DNA from: UBA2365 sp964594045
GTDB taxonomy: Bacteria; Bacteroidota; Bacteroidia; Chitinophagales; Saprospiraceae
Assembly (NCBI GenBank): GCA_964594045.1
Contig: CAZQKR010000004.1
Location: 1 to 64,000 of the forward strand
DNA: 64,000 nucleotides
Reading direction: 5' to 3'
A program made the position numbers and the translations under genes. Below the pieces are notes generated by a model. That model made no database searches. It worked only from the letters and a program-made list of their open reading frames with translations, and was not told the origin of the DNA. Positions 22,701-31,096 of the stretch are shown here, piece by piece. Every line of letters begins with the position of its first letter. Position 1 is the first letter of the stretch.

Positions 22701-24321
22701 TTTCTGGCAAAACGGAATGACTCAACCCCTAATCGATCAACTGCAATCTGGTATCTACTCGGTCTTGATCACTGACAGGCATGGTTGCACGGTGAGTGAA
22801 AGGAAAGAAGTGATCAAATTACCTCCTTTAACTGTTGATTATGAGGTGGTTCAGCCGGATTGTGCAGGAAGACCCAATGGAAAATTACTGTTCAAAAGCG
22901 CTTCATACGGATCCGATCATGCCAATGAAAAAGGACTCCGGTTCGAATGGAATACGCTTCCCGGGCAATTTGCCAAAGATGCTTTTTTCCTGAAAGGTGA
23001 TCGGGATTACCGGCTGGTGATCGGTGATCAGTTCGGGTGCAATTATTCGTTTGAATTATTTATGCCAGATCCGGCTTCAATGGAAATGGAAACTGTGGAG
23101 TTGCATGAAGTCAGCTGTTTTGGTAAAAATGATGGCTTGGTAGAAGTATCCGTATCAGGTGGCATGGAACCCTATAAGTATCATTGGAGTCCCAATGCCG
23201 GAAATGTTGCGGGTACGGTGGCTTCAGATCTTTCGACCGGATATTACTGGCTGACGGTCACTGATGCCGTATTTTGCACCAATACTTTCAATATTTATAT
23301 TTCCGGACCGACACCCATGACCAGCACAGCCTCGATAAAACACGTGGATTGTTACGGTAATGAGACAGGTGCCATAAGCGTGAATGTGGCTGGGGGTGTT
23401 CCACCTTATATGTATTGGTGGGATGGTCAACCAGGTTCAGATAAGCTGACAGGGTTGGAACCAGATTCCGTTTTTCTGGAGATCAGCGACCGGAACGGTT
23501 GCGTTTTAGAGGATAGTTTTGTGGTGAAGCAGCCGGAAGAGCCTTTGAGTCTGACAGTTGAATCCACAGATGTGAATTGTCCGGGCGGAAATGACGGATC
23601 TGTCCTTTTAAATGCTTCAGGAGGAACCTTGCCGTATGCTTTCAGCCTGAATAACCTGGATTGGCAAAAAGATAAGGATTTTTATGGATTGTCTGCAGGT
23701 GATTACACCGTTTATCTCAGGGACGGAAATGGTTGCAGATCTCAAATTTCCGGGATCAGGATTGAGGAAGTCAACAATATGTTTGTTGATCCGGGATCTG
23801 ACACCACAATTGCCTTTGGAACGAGGTTAAAGCTGCAGCCTAAGGTGTCAGGGGATTTTACAGGTGAACTGAGTTATCAATGGACCTGCAGCGACATGAG
23901 TATTTTATCGTGTGATGATTGCGAAGAACCTGTTGTATCGCCCAGGGAAAACACCATTGTTTTCCTGGAAGTTACCAATGGTCTTGGATGTGTGGCTGAA
24001 GGCAATATCAAGATCAATGTAGTATTGGAAAAATTCATCCATGTTCCAGATGCCTTTACTCCAAATGTTGACGGGACCAATGACCTGCTGCAGGTTTTTG
24101 GATCACCAGGTACGATGGTACGTCAATTCATCATTGTGGATTTCTGGGGTAAAAAGGTTTTTGAGCTACGCAATTTTCCGGTCAATCAGACAGGGACTGG
24201 CTGGGATGGAAACTTTCAGGGACAGGAAATGAGTGCAGGAGTGTATTACTGGATGGTTGAGGCACAACATAGCGATCTGAGTTCTACGACTCATAAAGGA
24301 ACCACTTTGCTGATAAAATAA
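19708..24321 (+). CDS. SprB-like secreted adhesin with choice-of-anchor L, P-domain, SprB repeats and T9SS type B sorting domain
   Basis: A 1537-residue surface protein exported by the type IX secretion system. A signal peptide (FLMLVGIFLIDVSRSSAQ, to about residue 28) leads to a choice-of-anchor L domain (about 45-275; FVFASEEYPKYSC, FFISGPDPQGG). A proprotein-convertase-type P-domain follows (about 425-590; WIAGLQHFEFYLVSPQG, GLWQLMVIDNN). About seven or eight SprB-type repeats then cover 725-1350, each with a CxGxxDGxI-like start and a GxYxxxITDxxGC end. The final 95 residues (VPDAFTPNVDGTND to GTTLLIK) are the gliding-motility/type B sorting domain. No catalytic domain is seen, so adhesion or gliding is the likely role. 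The PorP/SprF gene 29 bp downstream is the expected secretion partner. Confidence 0.9.
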   Translation: MRILGKEFVCFLMLVGIFLIDVSRSSAQLQVNGADKPPYDPVNLIHDVFLGSGVTVLQVKYEGEDHAVGYFDHAQNQIGIQRGIIMSTGRAEFAQRPNLESNFSSFSSGIKFPDADLIKALGLDPNTPEIVRDLARYEITFIPHADSLRFNYVFASEEYPKYSCSQFKDVFGFFISGPDPQGGEYQSKNIALVPGTGEVVSISTVNNGDPSTINCLPKNGHLYNDNTGSLAMTYNAYLDLFSASVKVVPCQTYVIKLALSDIADDLYDSAVFLEAKSFATNEVAVDIRTIAPDGNISEGCQPAVISFKFENPLEDSYDLGLRLLDSHSNFILATDQVDFSGIPDHLSIPAGQKEVTISIVPVADQLNEGLEWIALEYQKNICQKDTLFIGILDKNMPLVFAPDSFSVCSGDTIQLIAELEQGFMPPPPLRFQNNTNFAITPVGEAVFSPIWVQGVAHKYLADHVIDKVCIDTAWIAGLQHFEFYLVSPQGKVLELSTGNGKRTGGGNPIDSLIHTCFSLDADENIHQGNPAQSNIDLANPTYTGDYLPEGSWQELWPDGTQEVNGLWQLMVIDNNTFIGHLESWSISFNPDYRISYSWTPDDGTLACPGCKETKAFPTASRKYHLEAMDSYGCISTDSSNVEVRTLPEVTGLTCDSVSTDFLSFHWDQIPSGFDLEFSIDGTIWNTFSGESLSFSNLGFSQPVTLSLRLSDGICTGSVQQIECVTLPCPAPDIEVISVQHLDCYGDQDGSISIMASGTLGPYLYELNAMSNDTGHFPGLAGGSYTLYITDGEQCRVPYHFTIQQPEPLTMQAVVDSIVCHGQANGSITLQTSGGNGSYVYQWSGAISATGTISSFDQLGQGTYHIEVNDAKGCNAALDVSLADPPKLFLTAIITDVLCKPLPTGAIQLYCNGGYGPYRYDWKGNGFGSTASSLQHITGGLYHLTITDAGNCSIDTSFLVREPSEELTVDIVGQDTLCYTGSGAYLEAEPDGGTPPYQFFWQNGMTQPLIDQLQSGIYSVLITDRHGCTVSERKEVIKLPPLTVDYEVVQPDCAGRPNGKLLFKSASYGSDHANEKGLRFEWNTLPGQFAKDAFFLKGDRDYRLVIGDQFGCNYSFELFMPDPASMEMETVELHEVSCFGKNDGLVEVSVSGGMEPYKYHWSPNAGNVAGTVASDLSTGYYWLTVTDAVFCTNTFNIYISGPTPMTSTASIKHVDCYGNETGAISVNVAGGVPPYMYWWDGQPGSDKLTGLEPDSVFLEISDRNGCVLEDSFVVKQPEEPLSLTVESTDVNCPGGNDGSVLLNASGGTLPYAFSLNNLDWQKDKDFYGLSAGDYTVYLRDGNGCRSQISGIRIEEVNNMFVDPGSDTTIAFGTRLKLQPKVSGDFTGELSYQWTCSDMSILSCDDCEEPVVSPRENTIVFLEVTNGLGCVAEGNIKINVVLEKFIHVPDAFTPNVDGTNDLLQVFGSPGTMVRQFIIVDFWGKKVFELRNFPVNQTGTGWDGNFQGQEMSAGVYYWMVEAQHSDLSSTTHKGTTLLIK

Positions 24322-24350
24322 GTGGATGCGTCAGCAATAAAAACAGAGAA

Positions 24351-25391
24351 ATGAAGAAAATTTTGCTTTCTTTTTTGATCAGTATGTTGCATCTTGGGAT
24401 TTTCGCCCAGGATGTGAATGTCATTCTGCCGCACTACCTGTCTTCAAGGCATCTCAACCCCGCATTCACCGGTTTGCATAAGAACAGATATCGATTAAGT
24501 CTCAGGGCACAGGATGATTGGTTAAAATCCGCCAAACCGGATTTTTACAATTATTATCAGGTTTCGGGAGAAATGAAGATCATCGGTTGGGAAAAAGACC
24601 AGCTCTCCGCCGGAATAGAAGCCAGGCATTCTTTTCTGGGAACCGCCGGATTTTCTACTACCACAGGTGTTTTATCCATGGCATATACCAGGCAATTATC
24701 CGGTAAGCCCGGGAAAAAGACCGGCCATTTTCTTTCCATGGGAGCAGAATACGGATTTGGCCAGAATATTGTAAATTCCGGATCACTGCTTTTCGGTGAT
24801 CAGTTCGATCCTGCAACTGGCGAGCCCACAGGAAATCCGACACAGGAAGCCAACGGGCAGTTCCAGGCTATTTACGGGGATCTGAACACGGGTCTTCTTT
24901 GGTACTGGTTGGAAGAAAACCGCTTTGAACTATCCGCAGGGGTTGGAGTTTACCATCTCAACCGTCCCGATATTTCCTTATTGGGAAATGAAGTTTCGTT
25001 GTATATGAGATGGAATGGATTTCTGATGGCCGGTGTAAATCTGTATCCGTCAGTGGTGCTGGAACCGGGATTGATCGCACATTGGCAGGGACCTCATTCA
25101 ACCATGTTTGGAGGAACAAATATCCGTTTTGGCAGGGCTGAAGAGGATAATTTTTCCTTCAAAACCGGACTTTGGTTACAGGGTAACTCTATTGATGGTC
25201 AGTTTAATATAAGTTATCTGCATTTATTGCTCTCTCTTGGCTTGCCCAAAACAGATGTCAGCCTGGGTTATGGTTTGAATATGGTCCTGCCCGGAGCGCT
25301 CATTCAGGATCTCAGGGGTCTGTCATTATCCATGCAGTATTATTTCGGGAAGGAAAATCAAAAATATGCGTTGGTTTGTCCGGGATTTTAA
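24351..25391 (+). CDS. PorP/SprF family type IX secretion system membrane protein
   Basis: A 346-residue outer-membrane beta-barrel-type protein with a signal peptide (MKKILLSFLISMLHLGIFAQ). The conserved start of the mature region is visible (LPHYLSSRHLNPAFTGLHKNRYRLSLRAQ), followed by alternating beta strands to the C-terminus. PorP/SprF proteins are encoded next to large type B-sorted adhesins and are needed for their secretion or surface attachment (SprF for SprB in Flavobacterium). The 29-bp gap to the adhesin gene indicates one operon. It is probably specific for the 1537-residue protein, since the 3397-residue protein elsewhere in the window has no such neighbour. Confidence 0.9.
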   Translation: MKKILLSFLISMLHLGIFAQDVNVILPHYLSSRHLNPAFTGLHKNRYRLSLRAQDDWLKSAKPDFYNYYQVSGEMKIIGWEKDQLSAGIEARHSFLGTAGFSTTTGVLSMAYTRQLSGKPGKKTGHFLSMGAEYGFGQNIVNSGSLLFGDQFDPATGEPTGNPTQEANGQFQAIYGDLNTGLLWYWLEENRFELSAGVGVYHLNRPDISLLGNEVSLYMRWNGFLMAGVNLYPSVVLEPGLIAHWQGPHSTMFGGTNIRFGRAEEDNFSFKTGLWLQGNSIDGQFNISYLHLLLSLGLPKTDVSLGYGLNMVLPGALIQDLRGLSLSMQYYFGKENQKYALVCPGF

Positions 25392-25406
25392 CCTGTTTTC
25401 AGGCCT

Positions 25407-26666
25407 TTACAAAATTTCACCCACAACAAAAATGCTGCCACCAATAAATATCAGGTCTTCATTTTGAGCAATTTTCCTGGCTGCTTTTAATGCATTTGGC
25501 ACATCAGGAAATGATGCAGTTCCATTCAATCCTGCTTTTTCTGCCCTGCTCAGCAGATCAACAGCCGGAAGTGCCCTGATCACTTTAGCCTGGCAAAAAA
25601 AGTAATACGCATCGCGGGGCAGAATTTCCAGGATACTTTCAATGGCTTTATCATTCACAAAACCCATTACAAAATATAATTTCCTGAATTTAAGCTGCTT
25701 TAAATAGGTGACGGTCGTTGTCCATGCATCGATATTGTGGGCTCCGTCGGCAATGATCAACGGTTGTCTGCCTAAAACCTGCCATCTACCGATGTAGTTT
25801 GTGATCTTTTTAAAATGTTGTACAGCATGAATAACCCGGTGTAAGGGTAAGTTCCAGCCGGCATGGAATTTTTTAAAGGTTAAAACCGATGCGAGGGCAT
25901 ACCGGATATTCCTCGACATAAACGGACCTTCAAGAATTGTATTCTTCCATCTGAAAACATCTTCCAGCGAGCACAGATCTTCCGAAAAATAAAGCGGAGA
26001 ATTCTTTTCCTCTGCGATCAGTTTAAAGACCGGTTCACTTTCAGGATGTCTTTCACCGATCACCACAGGAGTATCTTTTTTGATGATCCCGGCCTTTTCA
26101 AAAGCGATCTTGCTGATGGTATCACCCAGGATTTGTGTGTGATCCAAAGAGATATTGGTGATGACGGACAATAATGGTTCAATGATGTTGGTGCTGTCGA
26201 GCCTGCCCCCGAGTCCGACTTCAATGATGGCGATATCTGTCTGCTCCCGGTCAAAATAATCAAATGCCAGGGCAACAGACAATTCAAAATAGCTTGGCTT
26301 GATGTCAGTGATCAGTTCAAAATGTTTGTTGAAAAAATCCAGGATGAATTTTTTCGGGATCATCAAACCATTCATCTTAATGCGTTCCCTGAAATCAATA
26401 TAGTGCGGTGAAGTGTATAATCCTGTTTTGTAACCGCATTCCTGGAAAATTGCGCTCAACAGGTGCGCTGTAGTGCCTTTTCCATTAGTTCCGGCAATAT
26501 GGATACTGGGGAATTTTTTCTGGGGATCACCAAGATGTTCCATGAACAAAGTGATATTGCTCAGATCATATCTCAGCGCCCTCGGACCAATATTCTGGTA
26601 AAGAGGCAGCTGCTCAAAAATAAATTTGATCACATGGCTATAAGATGGAAAAGGAAGTCTTTCCAT
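25407..26666 (-). CDS. folC: Folylpolyglutamate synthase/dihydrofolate synthase
   Basis: Adds glutamate to dihydropteroate and extends the polyglutamate tail of folates, an ATP-dependent cytoplasmic reaction. The 419-residue length is normal. The P-loop HIAGTNGKGTTAHLL is near residue 58, the Mur-ligase-like central domain shows IIEVGLGGRLDSTNII and SLDHTQILG, and the C-terminal domain has IADGAHNIDAW. The gene follows infC by 26 bp on the same strand, so it is probably co-transcribed with infC and clpC. It converges with the PorP/SprF gene, leaving only 15 bp between stops and no obvious terminator. Confidence 0.93.
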   Translation of the reverse strand: MERLPFPSYSHVIKFIFEQLPLYQNIGPRALRYDLSNITLFMEHLGDPQKKFPSIHIAGTNGKGTTAHLLSAIFQECGYKTGLYTSPHYIDFRERIKMNGLMIPKKFILDFFNKHFELITDIKPSYFELSVALAFDYFDREQTDIAIIEVGLGGRLDSTNIIEPLLSVITNISLDHTQILGDTISKIAFEKAGIIKKDTPVVIGERHPESEPVFKLIAEEKNSPLYFSEDLCSLEDVFRWKNTILEGPFMSRNIRYALASVLTFKKFHAGWNLPLHRVIHAVQHFKKITNYIGRWQVLGRQPLIIADGAHNIDAWTTTVTYLKQLKFRKLYFVMGFVNDKAIESILEILPRDAYYFFCQAKVIRALPAVDLLSRAEKAGLNGTASFPDVPNALKAARKIAQNEDLIFIGGSIFVVGEIL

Positions 26667-26692
26667 TGGCCGCTTAAAAAATTAACAAGTGT

Positions 26693-27301
26693 TTATTTTT
26701 TTTTCTTAACCGGTGCGATCATCACGATCATTTTTTTGCCGATCAGCTTGGGCATTTCTTCAGGAGCGCCATATTCAGCGAGATCCTTAATGAAATTCAG
26801 CAAGACCAGTTCGCCCCTGTCCTTGAAAACGATGCTTCTCCCTTTAAAAAACACAAATGCTTTAACCTTGGATCCTTCCTGAAGAAATTTCTTGGCATGG
26901 TTGAGTTTGAATTCAAGGTCGTGTTCATCTGTATTCGGTCCAAACCGGATCTCTTTGACAACTGTTTTGGAAGTGTTGGCTTTGATTTCCTTTTGTTTTT
27001 TCTTGAGTTGGTACAGGTATTTGTTGTAGTCGACTATCCTGCATACCGGCGGGTCTGCATTCGGGCTGATCTCAATCAGGTCCATTTCAAGATCCAGCGC
27101 CCATTTCACTGCAAGCTTCGTGTTATAAATACCTTGTTCTACATCATAGCCTGCAACTTCACTGATCTTTTCAAAATCATCTCCTACGATCCTGACTTTG
27201 GGTGCAGTAATCCGGTCATTCAATCTGTGCTTACTGCTTTCTTCCTTCGTAGGTTTTCTCAAATTTGGATTTTCTCTTTTGTTGATGTTCAAATTTCTAA
27301 T
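26693..27301 (-). CDS. infC: Translation initiation factor IF-3, non-ATG start
   Basis: Binds the 30S subunit, prevents premature 50S joining and checks the start codon. Both domains are present: the N-terminal NDRITAPKVRIVGDD...DLEMDLIEISPNADPPVCRIVDYNKYLY and the C-terminal KEIRFGPNTDEHDLEFKLNHAKKFL...GRSIVFKDRGE. No ATG exists between the upstream stop and the N-terminal domain. Candidates are ATT at 27301 (chosen because AUU is the classical autoregulated infC start), TTG at 27292 and TTG at 27322. A rare start codon fits known IF-3 feedback control. The usual downstream partners rpmI and rplT are absent here; folC follows instead, and clpC lies 44 to 65 bp upstream. Confidence 0.93.
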   Translation of the reverse strand: MRNLNINKRENPNLRKPTKEESSKHRLNDRITAPKVRIVGDDFEKISEVAGYDVEQGIYNTKLAVKWALDLEMDLIEISPNADPPVCRIVDYNKYLYQLKKKQKEIKANTSKTVVKEIRFGPNTDEHDLEFKLNHAKKFLQEGSKVKAFVFFKGRSIVFKDRGELVLLNFIKDLAEYGAPEEMPKLIGKKMIVMIAPVKKKK

Positions 27302-27365
27302 TTTAAGTGAAATAAATAACAATAAATCAACATTTTCATGGCTGCTGAAGTTCCTGGGAACAGGT

Positions 27366-29939
27366 TCAGGAGTCAGTTTCTTCTGTTTTATTTTGTGTTT
27401 TTGCTTTTGATTTGGATTTCTTTTCCTGAACCAATTCTATGACCACCCTCATGGTTTCATTGTCCATGTGTGCTTTAAGCTGACTGCCCGCTGGGGTATT
27501 GTTGGCCAGAATGAACTCCGCTACCGGATCTTCAAGGTATTTCTGGATAGCTCTGAGCAATGGTCTGGCACCGAATTGGGGATCAAAACCCTTATCTGCA
27601 ACGAATTCAACAACCTCCTGATCCAATACGATATCAAAGCCCATTTTTTGGATCCGCCCGAAAAGTTCTTTTAGTGAAATGTTGATGATCTGAAGGATGT
27701 GTTCTTTTTTCAGACTGTTGAAAATGATCACGTCATCCACCCTGTTCAGAAATTCGGGTGAAAAAGTCTTTTTCAGGGCCTTTTCCAGAATGCTCTGTGC
27801 AGCTTCTTCCTCATGTGCGAGTCTGGTTTGGGTGGCGAAACCAACGCCTTGTCCAAAATCCTTCAACTGCCTGGTTCCGATGTTGGAGGTCATGATGATG
27901 AGCGTGTTTTTAAAGTCAACCTTGCGTCCCAGTCCGTCGGTCAGATGTCCGTCATCGAGCACCTGTAGCAGGATATTGAAAATATCGGGATGCGCTTTCT
28001 CTATCTCATCCAGAAGCACCACACTATAAGGTTTTCTGCGTACTTTTTCCGTTAGCTGACCACCTTCTTCGTATCCGACATATCCCGGAGGAGCTCCGAT
28101 CAACCTGCTGATCGAGAATTTTTCCATATATTCACTCATATCGATCCTGATCAGTGCATCCTTATTGTCGAAAAGATACTCCGCAAGCGTTTTGGCCAGT
28201 TCAGTTTTTCCGACACCCGTCGGGCCAAGGAAAATAAATGAACCGATGGGTTTTCCCGGATCCTTCAAGCCTATCCTGTTGCGCTGTATGGCCTTTGTGA
28301 CTTTTTCTATGGCTTCCGCTTGTCCTATGATCGAGCCTTCAATATCCTGAGGCATGGTGGCCAGTTTTTTGGTTTCCTTTTGTGCCACTCGCTTTACGGG
28401 AATTCCCGTCATCATGGAAACTATCTCAGCAATGTTGTCTTCGTCGACCATGTGACGCTCATTTTTGGAAGCTTCCTCCCAGTTCATTTTGGCTTGTTCC
28501 AATTGGAGGATCAACCTGGATTCCTGGTCCCGTAATTTTGCTGCAAGCTCATATTGCTGACTTTTGACTGCCGCAGTCTTCTCTTTGGTGGTTTGCTCGA
28601 TATGCTGTTCGAGGTCTTCGATCTCCTTCGGAACATGAATATTCCTGAGATGCGTCCGTGCTCCGGCTTCATCCAGTACATCGATCGCTTTATCGGGCAA
28701 TAAACGGTCGCTGACGTAACGGTCGCTCAGATAAACACACGCAGCAATCGCTTCATCAGTATATTCCACTCGGTGAAACTCTTCGTATTTCGATTTGATA
28801 TTCTGCAGGATATGTATGGTTTCTTCAGCTGACGGAGGATCGATCAATACTTTCTGAAAACGCCTGTCCAATGCTCCGTCCTTCTCAATGTGCTGACGGT
28901 ATTCATCCAGAGTGGAAGCGCCGATACATTGAAGTTCACCTCTTGCAAGTGCCGGTTTAAAAATATTGGATGCATCCAGAGATCCGGTTGCGCCACCTGC
29001 TCCAACCATAGTATGTATCTCATCGATGAACAAAATGATGTCGTTGTTTTTTTCGAGCTCATTCATGATGGCTTTCATCCTTTCCTCAAACTGCCCTCTG
29101 TATTTGGTGCCGGCAACGAGCGCGGCAAGGTCCAGCATGACAACCCGCTTGTCGAACAGGTTCCTGGAAACTTTCCTCTGTTGTATCCTGAGCGCCAACC
29201 CTTCAACAATGGCTGTTTTACCAACTCCGGGTTCACCGATCAGGATCGGGTTGTTCTTTTTCCTCCTGCTTAAGATCTGCGAAACCCTTTCGATCTCTTT
29301 TTCCCTTCCAATAATGGGATCCAGTTTTTTTTCCAGAGCCAGCCTGGAAATATCTCTTCCAAAATTATCCAATACCGGTGTGCTGCTTTTGACCGGGTTT
29401 TTGGTTTCCTTGAATGATGATTCCTGTTCACCAAAACTTTGTTCGGGCGGAATGGAACCTTCCGCCGAAAAATCTGAAAGATCATCGGTGTCCTGTTCCT
29501 GCTTGGCAAAATGGAGTTCTCTCTTAAAGGTGTTGTAATCCAGATTGATGTCATCAAAGAACTGCACGATTTCCGGATCCCCGTTCTTTAAAATGGATAA
29601 CATCAGGTCTTCCGACATGATCGCATCGTTTTTATTGAGCCGTGATTCAAGAAAAGTGATCTTGAGTATCTTTTCAGCTTGTTTGTCCAGGGGCAAATTT
29701 TCAAGCTGAATGGGTTCGGCTGCAGTCCGGTGGGCTTTAAGTGAGTTTTCAATACGGGAAATCAGTTGTTCAAGATCAATCTCCAGTGAATTTAAAACTT
29801 TGATCGCCAGGTTATTCTTCTCGGACAAAAGACCTAAAAGGATATGTTCAGTACCAATATATGCATTTCCCAGCCTGATCGCTTCTTCACGACTTCTGGA
29901 TATAATTTTCTTGACTTCAGGTGAAAACCTTCTATTCAT
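27366..29939 (-). CDS. clpC: Clp protease ATPase subunit ClpC
   Basis: Hsp100 unfoldase that feeds proteins to ClpP and serves protein quality control. The 857-residue protein has a double Clp N-domain (RRFSPEVKKIISRSREEA, AYIGTEHILLGLL), a first AAA+ module with Walker A GEPGVGKTA and Walker B IILFIDEIHTM, a UVR-like middle region (LRDQESRLILQLEQAK) that distinguishes ClpC from ClpB, and a second AAA+ module with GPTGVGKTELAK, LLDEIEKAHPDIFN and the MTSNIG sensor. The C-terminal tail is Lys/Ser-rich (KKSKSKAKTQ). It heads the clpC-infC-folC run. No McsA/McsB or CtsR genes are nearby. Confidence 0.95.
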   Translation of the reverse strand: MNRRFSPEVKKIISRSREEAIRLGNAYIGTEHILLGLLSEKNNLAIKVLNSLEIDLEQLISRIENSLKAHRTAAEPIQLENLPLDKQAEKILKITFLESRLNKNDAIMSEDLMLSILKNGDPEIVQFFDDINLDYNTFKRELHFAKQEQDTDDLSDFSAEGSIPPEQSFGEQESSFKETKNPVKSSTPVLDNFGRDISRLALEKKLDPIIGREKEIERVSQILSRRKKNNPILIGEPGVGKTAIVEGLALRIQQRKVSRNLFDKRVVMLDLAALVAGTKYRGQFEERMKAIMNELEKNNDIILFIDEIHTMVGAGGATGSLDASNIFKPALARGELQCIGASTLDEYRQHIEKDGALDRRFQKVLIDPPSAEETIHILQNIKSKYEEFHRVEYTDEAIAACVYLSDRYVSDRLLPDKAIDVLDEAGARTHLRNIHVPKEIEDLEQHIEQTTKEKTAAVKSQQYELAAKLRDQESRLILQLEQAKMNWEEASKNERHMVDEDNIAEIVSMMTGIPVKRVAQKETKKLATMPQDIEGSIIGQAEAIEKVTKAIQRNRIGLKDPGKPIGSFIFLGPTGVGKTELAKTLAEYLFDNKDALIRIDMSEYMEKFSISRLIGAPPGYVGYEEGGQLTEKVRRKPYSVVLLDEIEKAHPDIFNILLQVLDDGHLTDGLGRKVDFKNTLIIMTSNIGTRQLKDFGQGVGFATQTRLAHEEEAAQSILEKALKKTFSPEFLNRVDDVIIFNSLKKEHILQIINISLKELFGRIQKMGFDIVLDQEVVEFVADKGFDPQFGARPLLRAIQKYLEDPVAEFILANNTPAGSQLKAHMDNETMRVVIELVQEKKSKSKAKTQNKTEETDS

Positions 29940-30705
29940 ATATAATTTTTAATAAAGGAACAAAAATGCATCATTTAAAGTTTTTACCAAAATCTTTTCA
30001 AAAGAAGTTGTCAAAACATGATCTATATCTCAAAGAAAATCATTTAAATACCTTTAATTTAGATAGTTCATGCTTCAGGAGGAAGAATCCGGAACCAGCC
30101 GGATCATCAAAAATCCTTATAAACGTATTCAACCTTTGATCAATTGAATTCAGCATGCATAACTTTCTGCTCAGATATTCTCTATTAAAACAAAATTTTT
30201 TAAAAAAGTTCACAGAAATCGTGATCAAATCTGTAGCCCAGGTAATGTTCCTCCGTATTTTTTTGTTGAACGTTTATGCTATTGATACTGCATTGAATTT
30301 CTGAATCAGTTGGATTTTTATAAGTCAGTATTATATTGTTAAAATTGACCGGATTTATCCATATATAAAATCTTCTCATTCTCAGTCAAGTTCTGTTTTG
30401 ATGCCTGGGTTTCCTGTTTTCGGTCAGCATTTAGTATGGAAAATGAGCACTGGCTTAAATGATTTTGTTTGTAAATTTTTTTTAAGTACCTTTGTTTATC
30501 ATAAAGTTGTTTGAAAAATGTATGGTTTATTCCATTGATTTTAGATTTTTGCATTTTTTAAACACACAGGGAGTATTCCAATAGTGAATTTCACTGTCCG
30601 GGAGCGAGTTCGGTTTTGGCCGGATATGTCAATTTTGAATTCGTCCAGGATGATTGGAAAGATTTTTTTGATTTAATTTAACGTTTATAACTTTTAGCTT
30701 GTCAG
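29940..30705. other. Long A+T-rich divergent intergenic region
   Basis: 766 bp between clpC (minus) and the STAS gene (plus). It contains a well-formed promoter for the plus-strand pair at 30465-30494 and a leader of about 200 nt. No protein-like frame, RNA gene or strong hairpin was recognised in the rest; a 71-codon minus-strand frame at 30339-30554 overlaps the promoter and has no protein-like features. Confidence 0.5.
30465..30494 (+). promoter_or_regulatory. Bacteroidota-type promoter for STAS-rnz
   Basis: TTG (30465-30467), 19 bp, then TACCTTTG (30487-30494) matches the TTG-N17-23-TAnnTTTG consensus well. Transcription would begin near 30501 and give a leader of about 205 nt before the STAS gene. 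Confidence 0.5.
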
Positions 30706-31071
30706 ATGAAATACAGTATTGAAAAAAATGATAAATTTTCCCTTTTCCAGTTGCATGAGGAAAATCTGAATGCATTGATTGCGCCCAAACTGAAATCAGA
30801 GTTTATTTTCCTTTGGAATGAAGGTGTTGAAAGTCTGGTCCTGGACATGGGTGAAGTCAGATTTGTGGATTCATCTGGCTTAAGCGCAATTTTAACTGCC
30901 AATCGCCTTTGGAAAGACAACGGACGTTTCATCATTACCGGAGTCAATCATGACGGTGTGAAAAAACTGATAGAGATCAGCAGACTTGAAACCATTCTGA
31001 ATATCAAATCAAGTAAGGAAGAAGCGTTGGAATATCTGAATGCTTCCTCAGATGGAACAGAAGTAGAATAA
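30706..31071 (+). CDS. STAS-domain anti-sigma factor antagonist
   Basis: A 121-residue SpoIIAA/RsbV-type protein. The conserved block is LDMGEVRFVDSSGLSAILTANR, in which the DSSGL serine is the usual phosphorylation site of anti-anti-sigma factors. It would bind an anti-sigma kinase in its unphosphorylated form and release a sigma factor or other partner. No kinase or sigma gene is in the window, so the partner is unknown. It precedes ribonuclease Z by 25 bp and they probably share the promoter at 30465. The start is ATG at 30706. Confidence 0.87.
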   Translation: MKYSIEKNDKFSLFQLHEENLNALIAPKLKSEFIFLWNEGVESLVLDMGEVRFVDSSGLSAILTANRLWKDNGRFIITGVNHDGVKKLIEISRLETILNIKSSKEEALEYLNASSDGTEVE

Positions 31072-31096
31072 ACCTTAAAATTCGATCAACATACTT

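Noticed and set aside
30339..30554. A 71-codon minus-strand frame in the clpC-STAS gap
   Set aside because: It overlaps the strong promoter at 30465-30494, is Lys/Asn/Gln-rich as expected for A+T-rich non-coding DNA, and has no conserved motif that I recognise.
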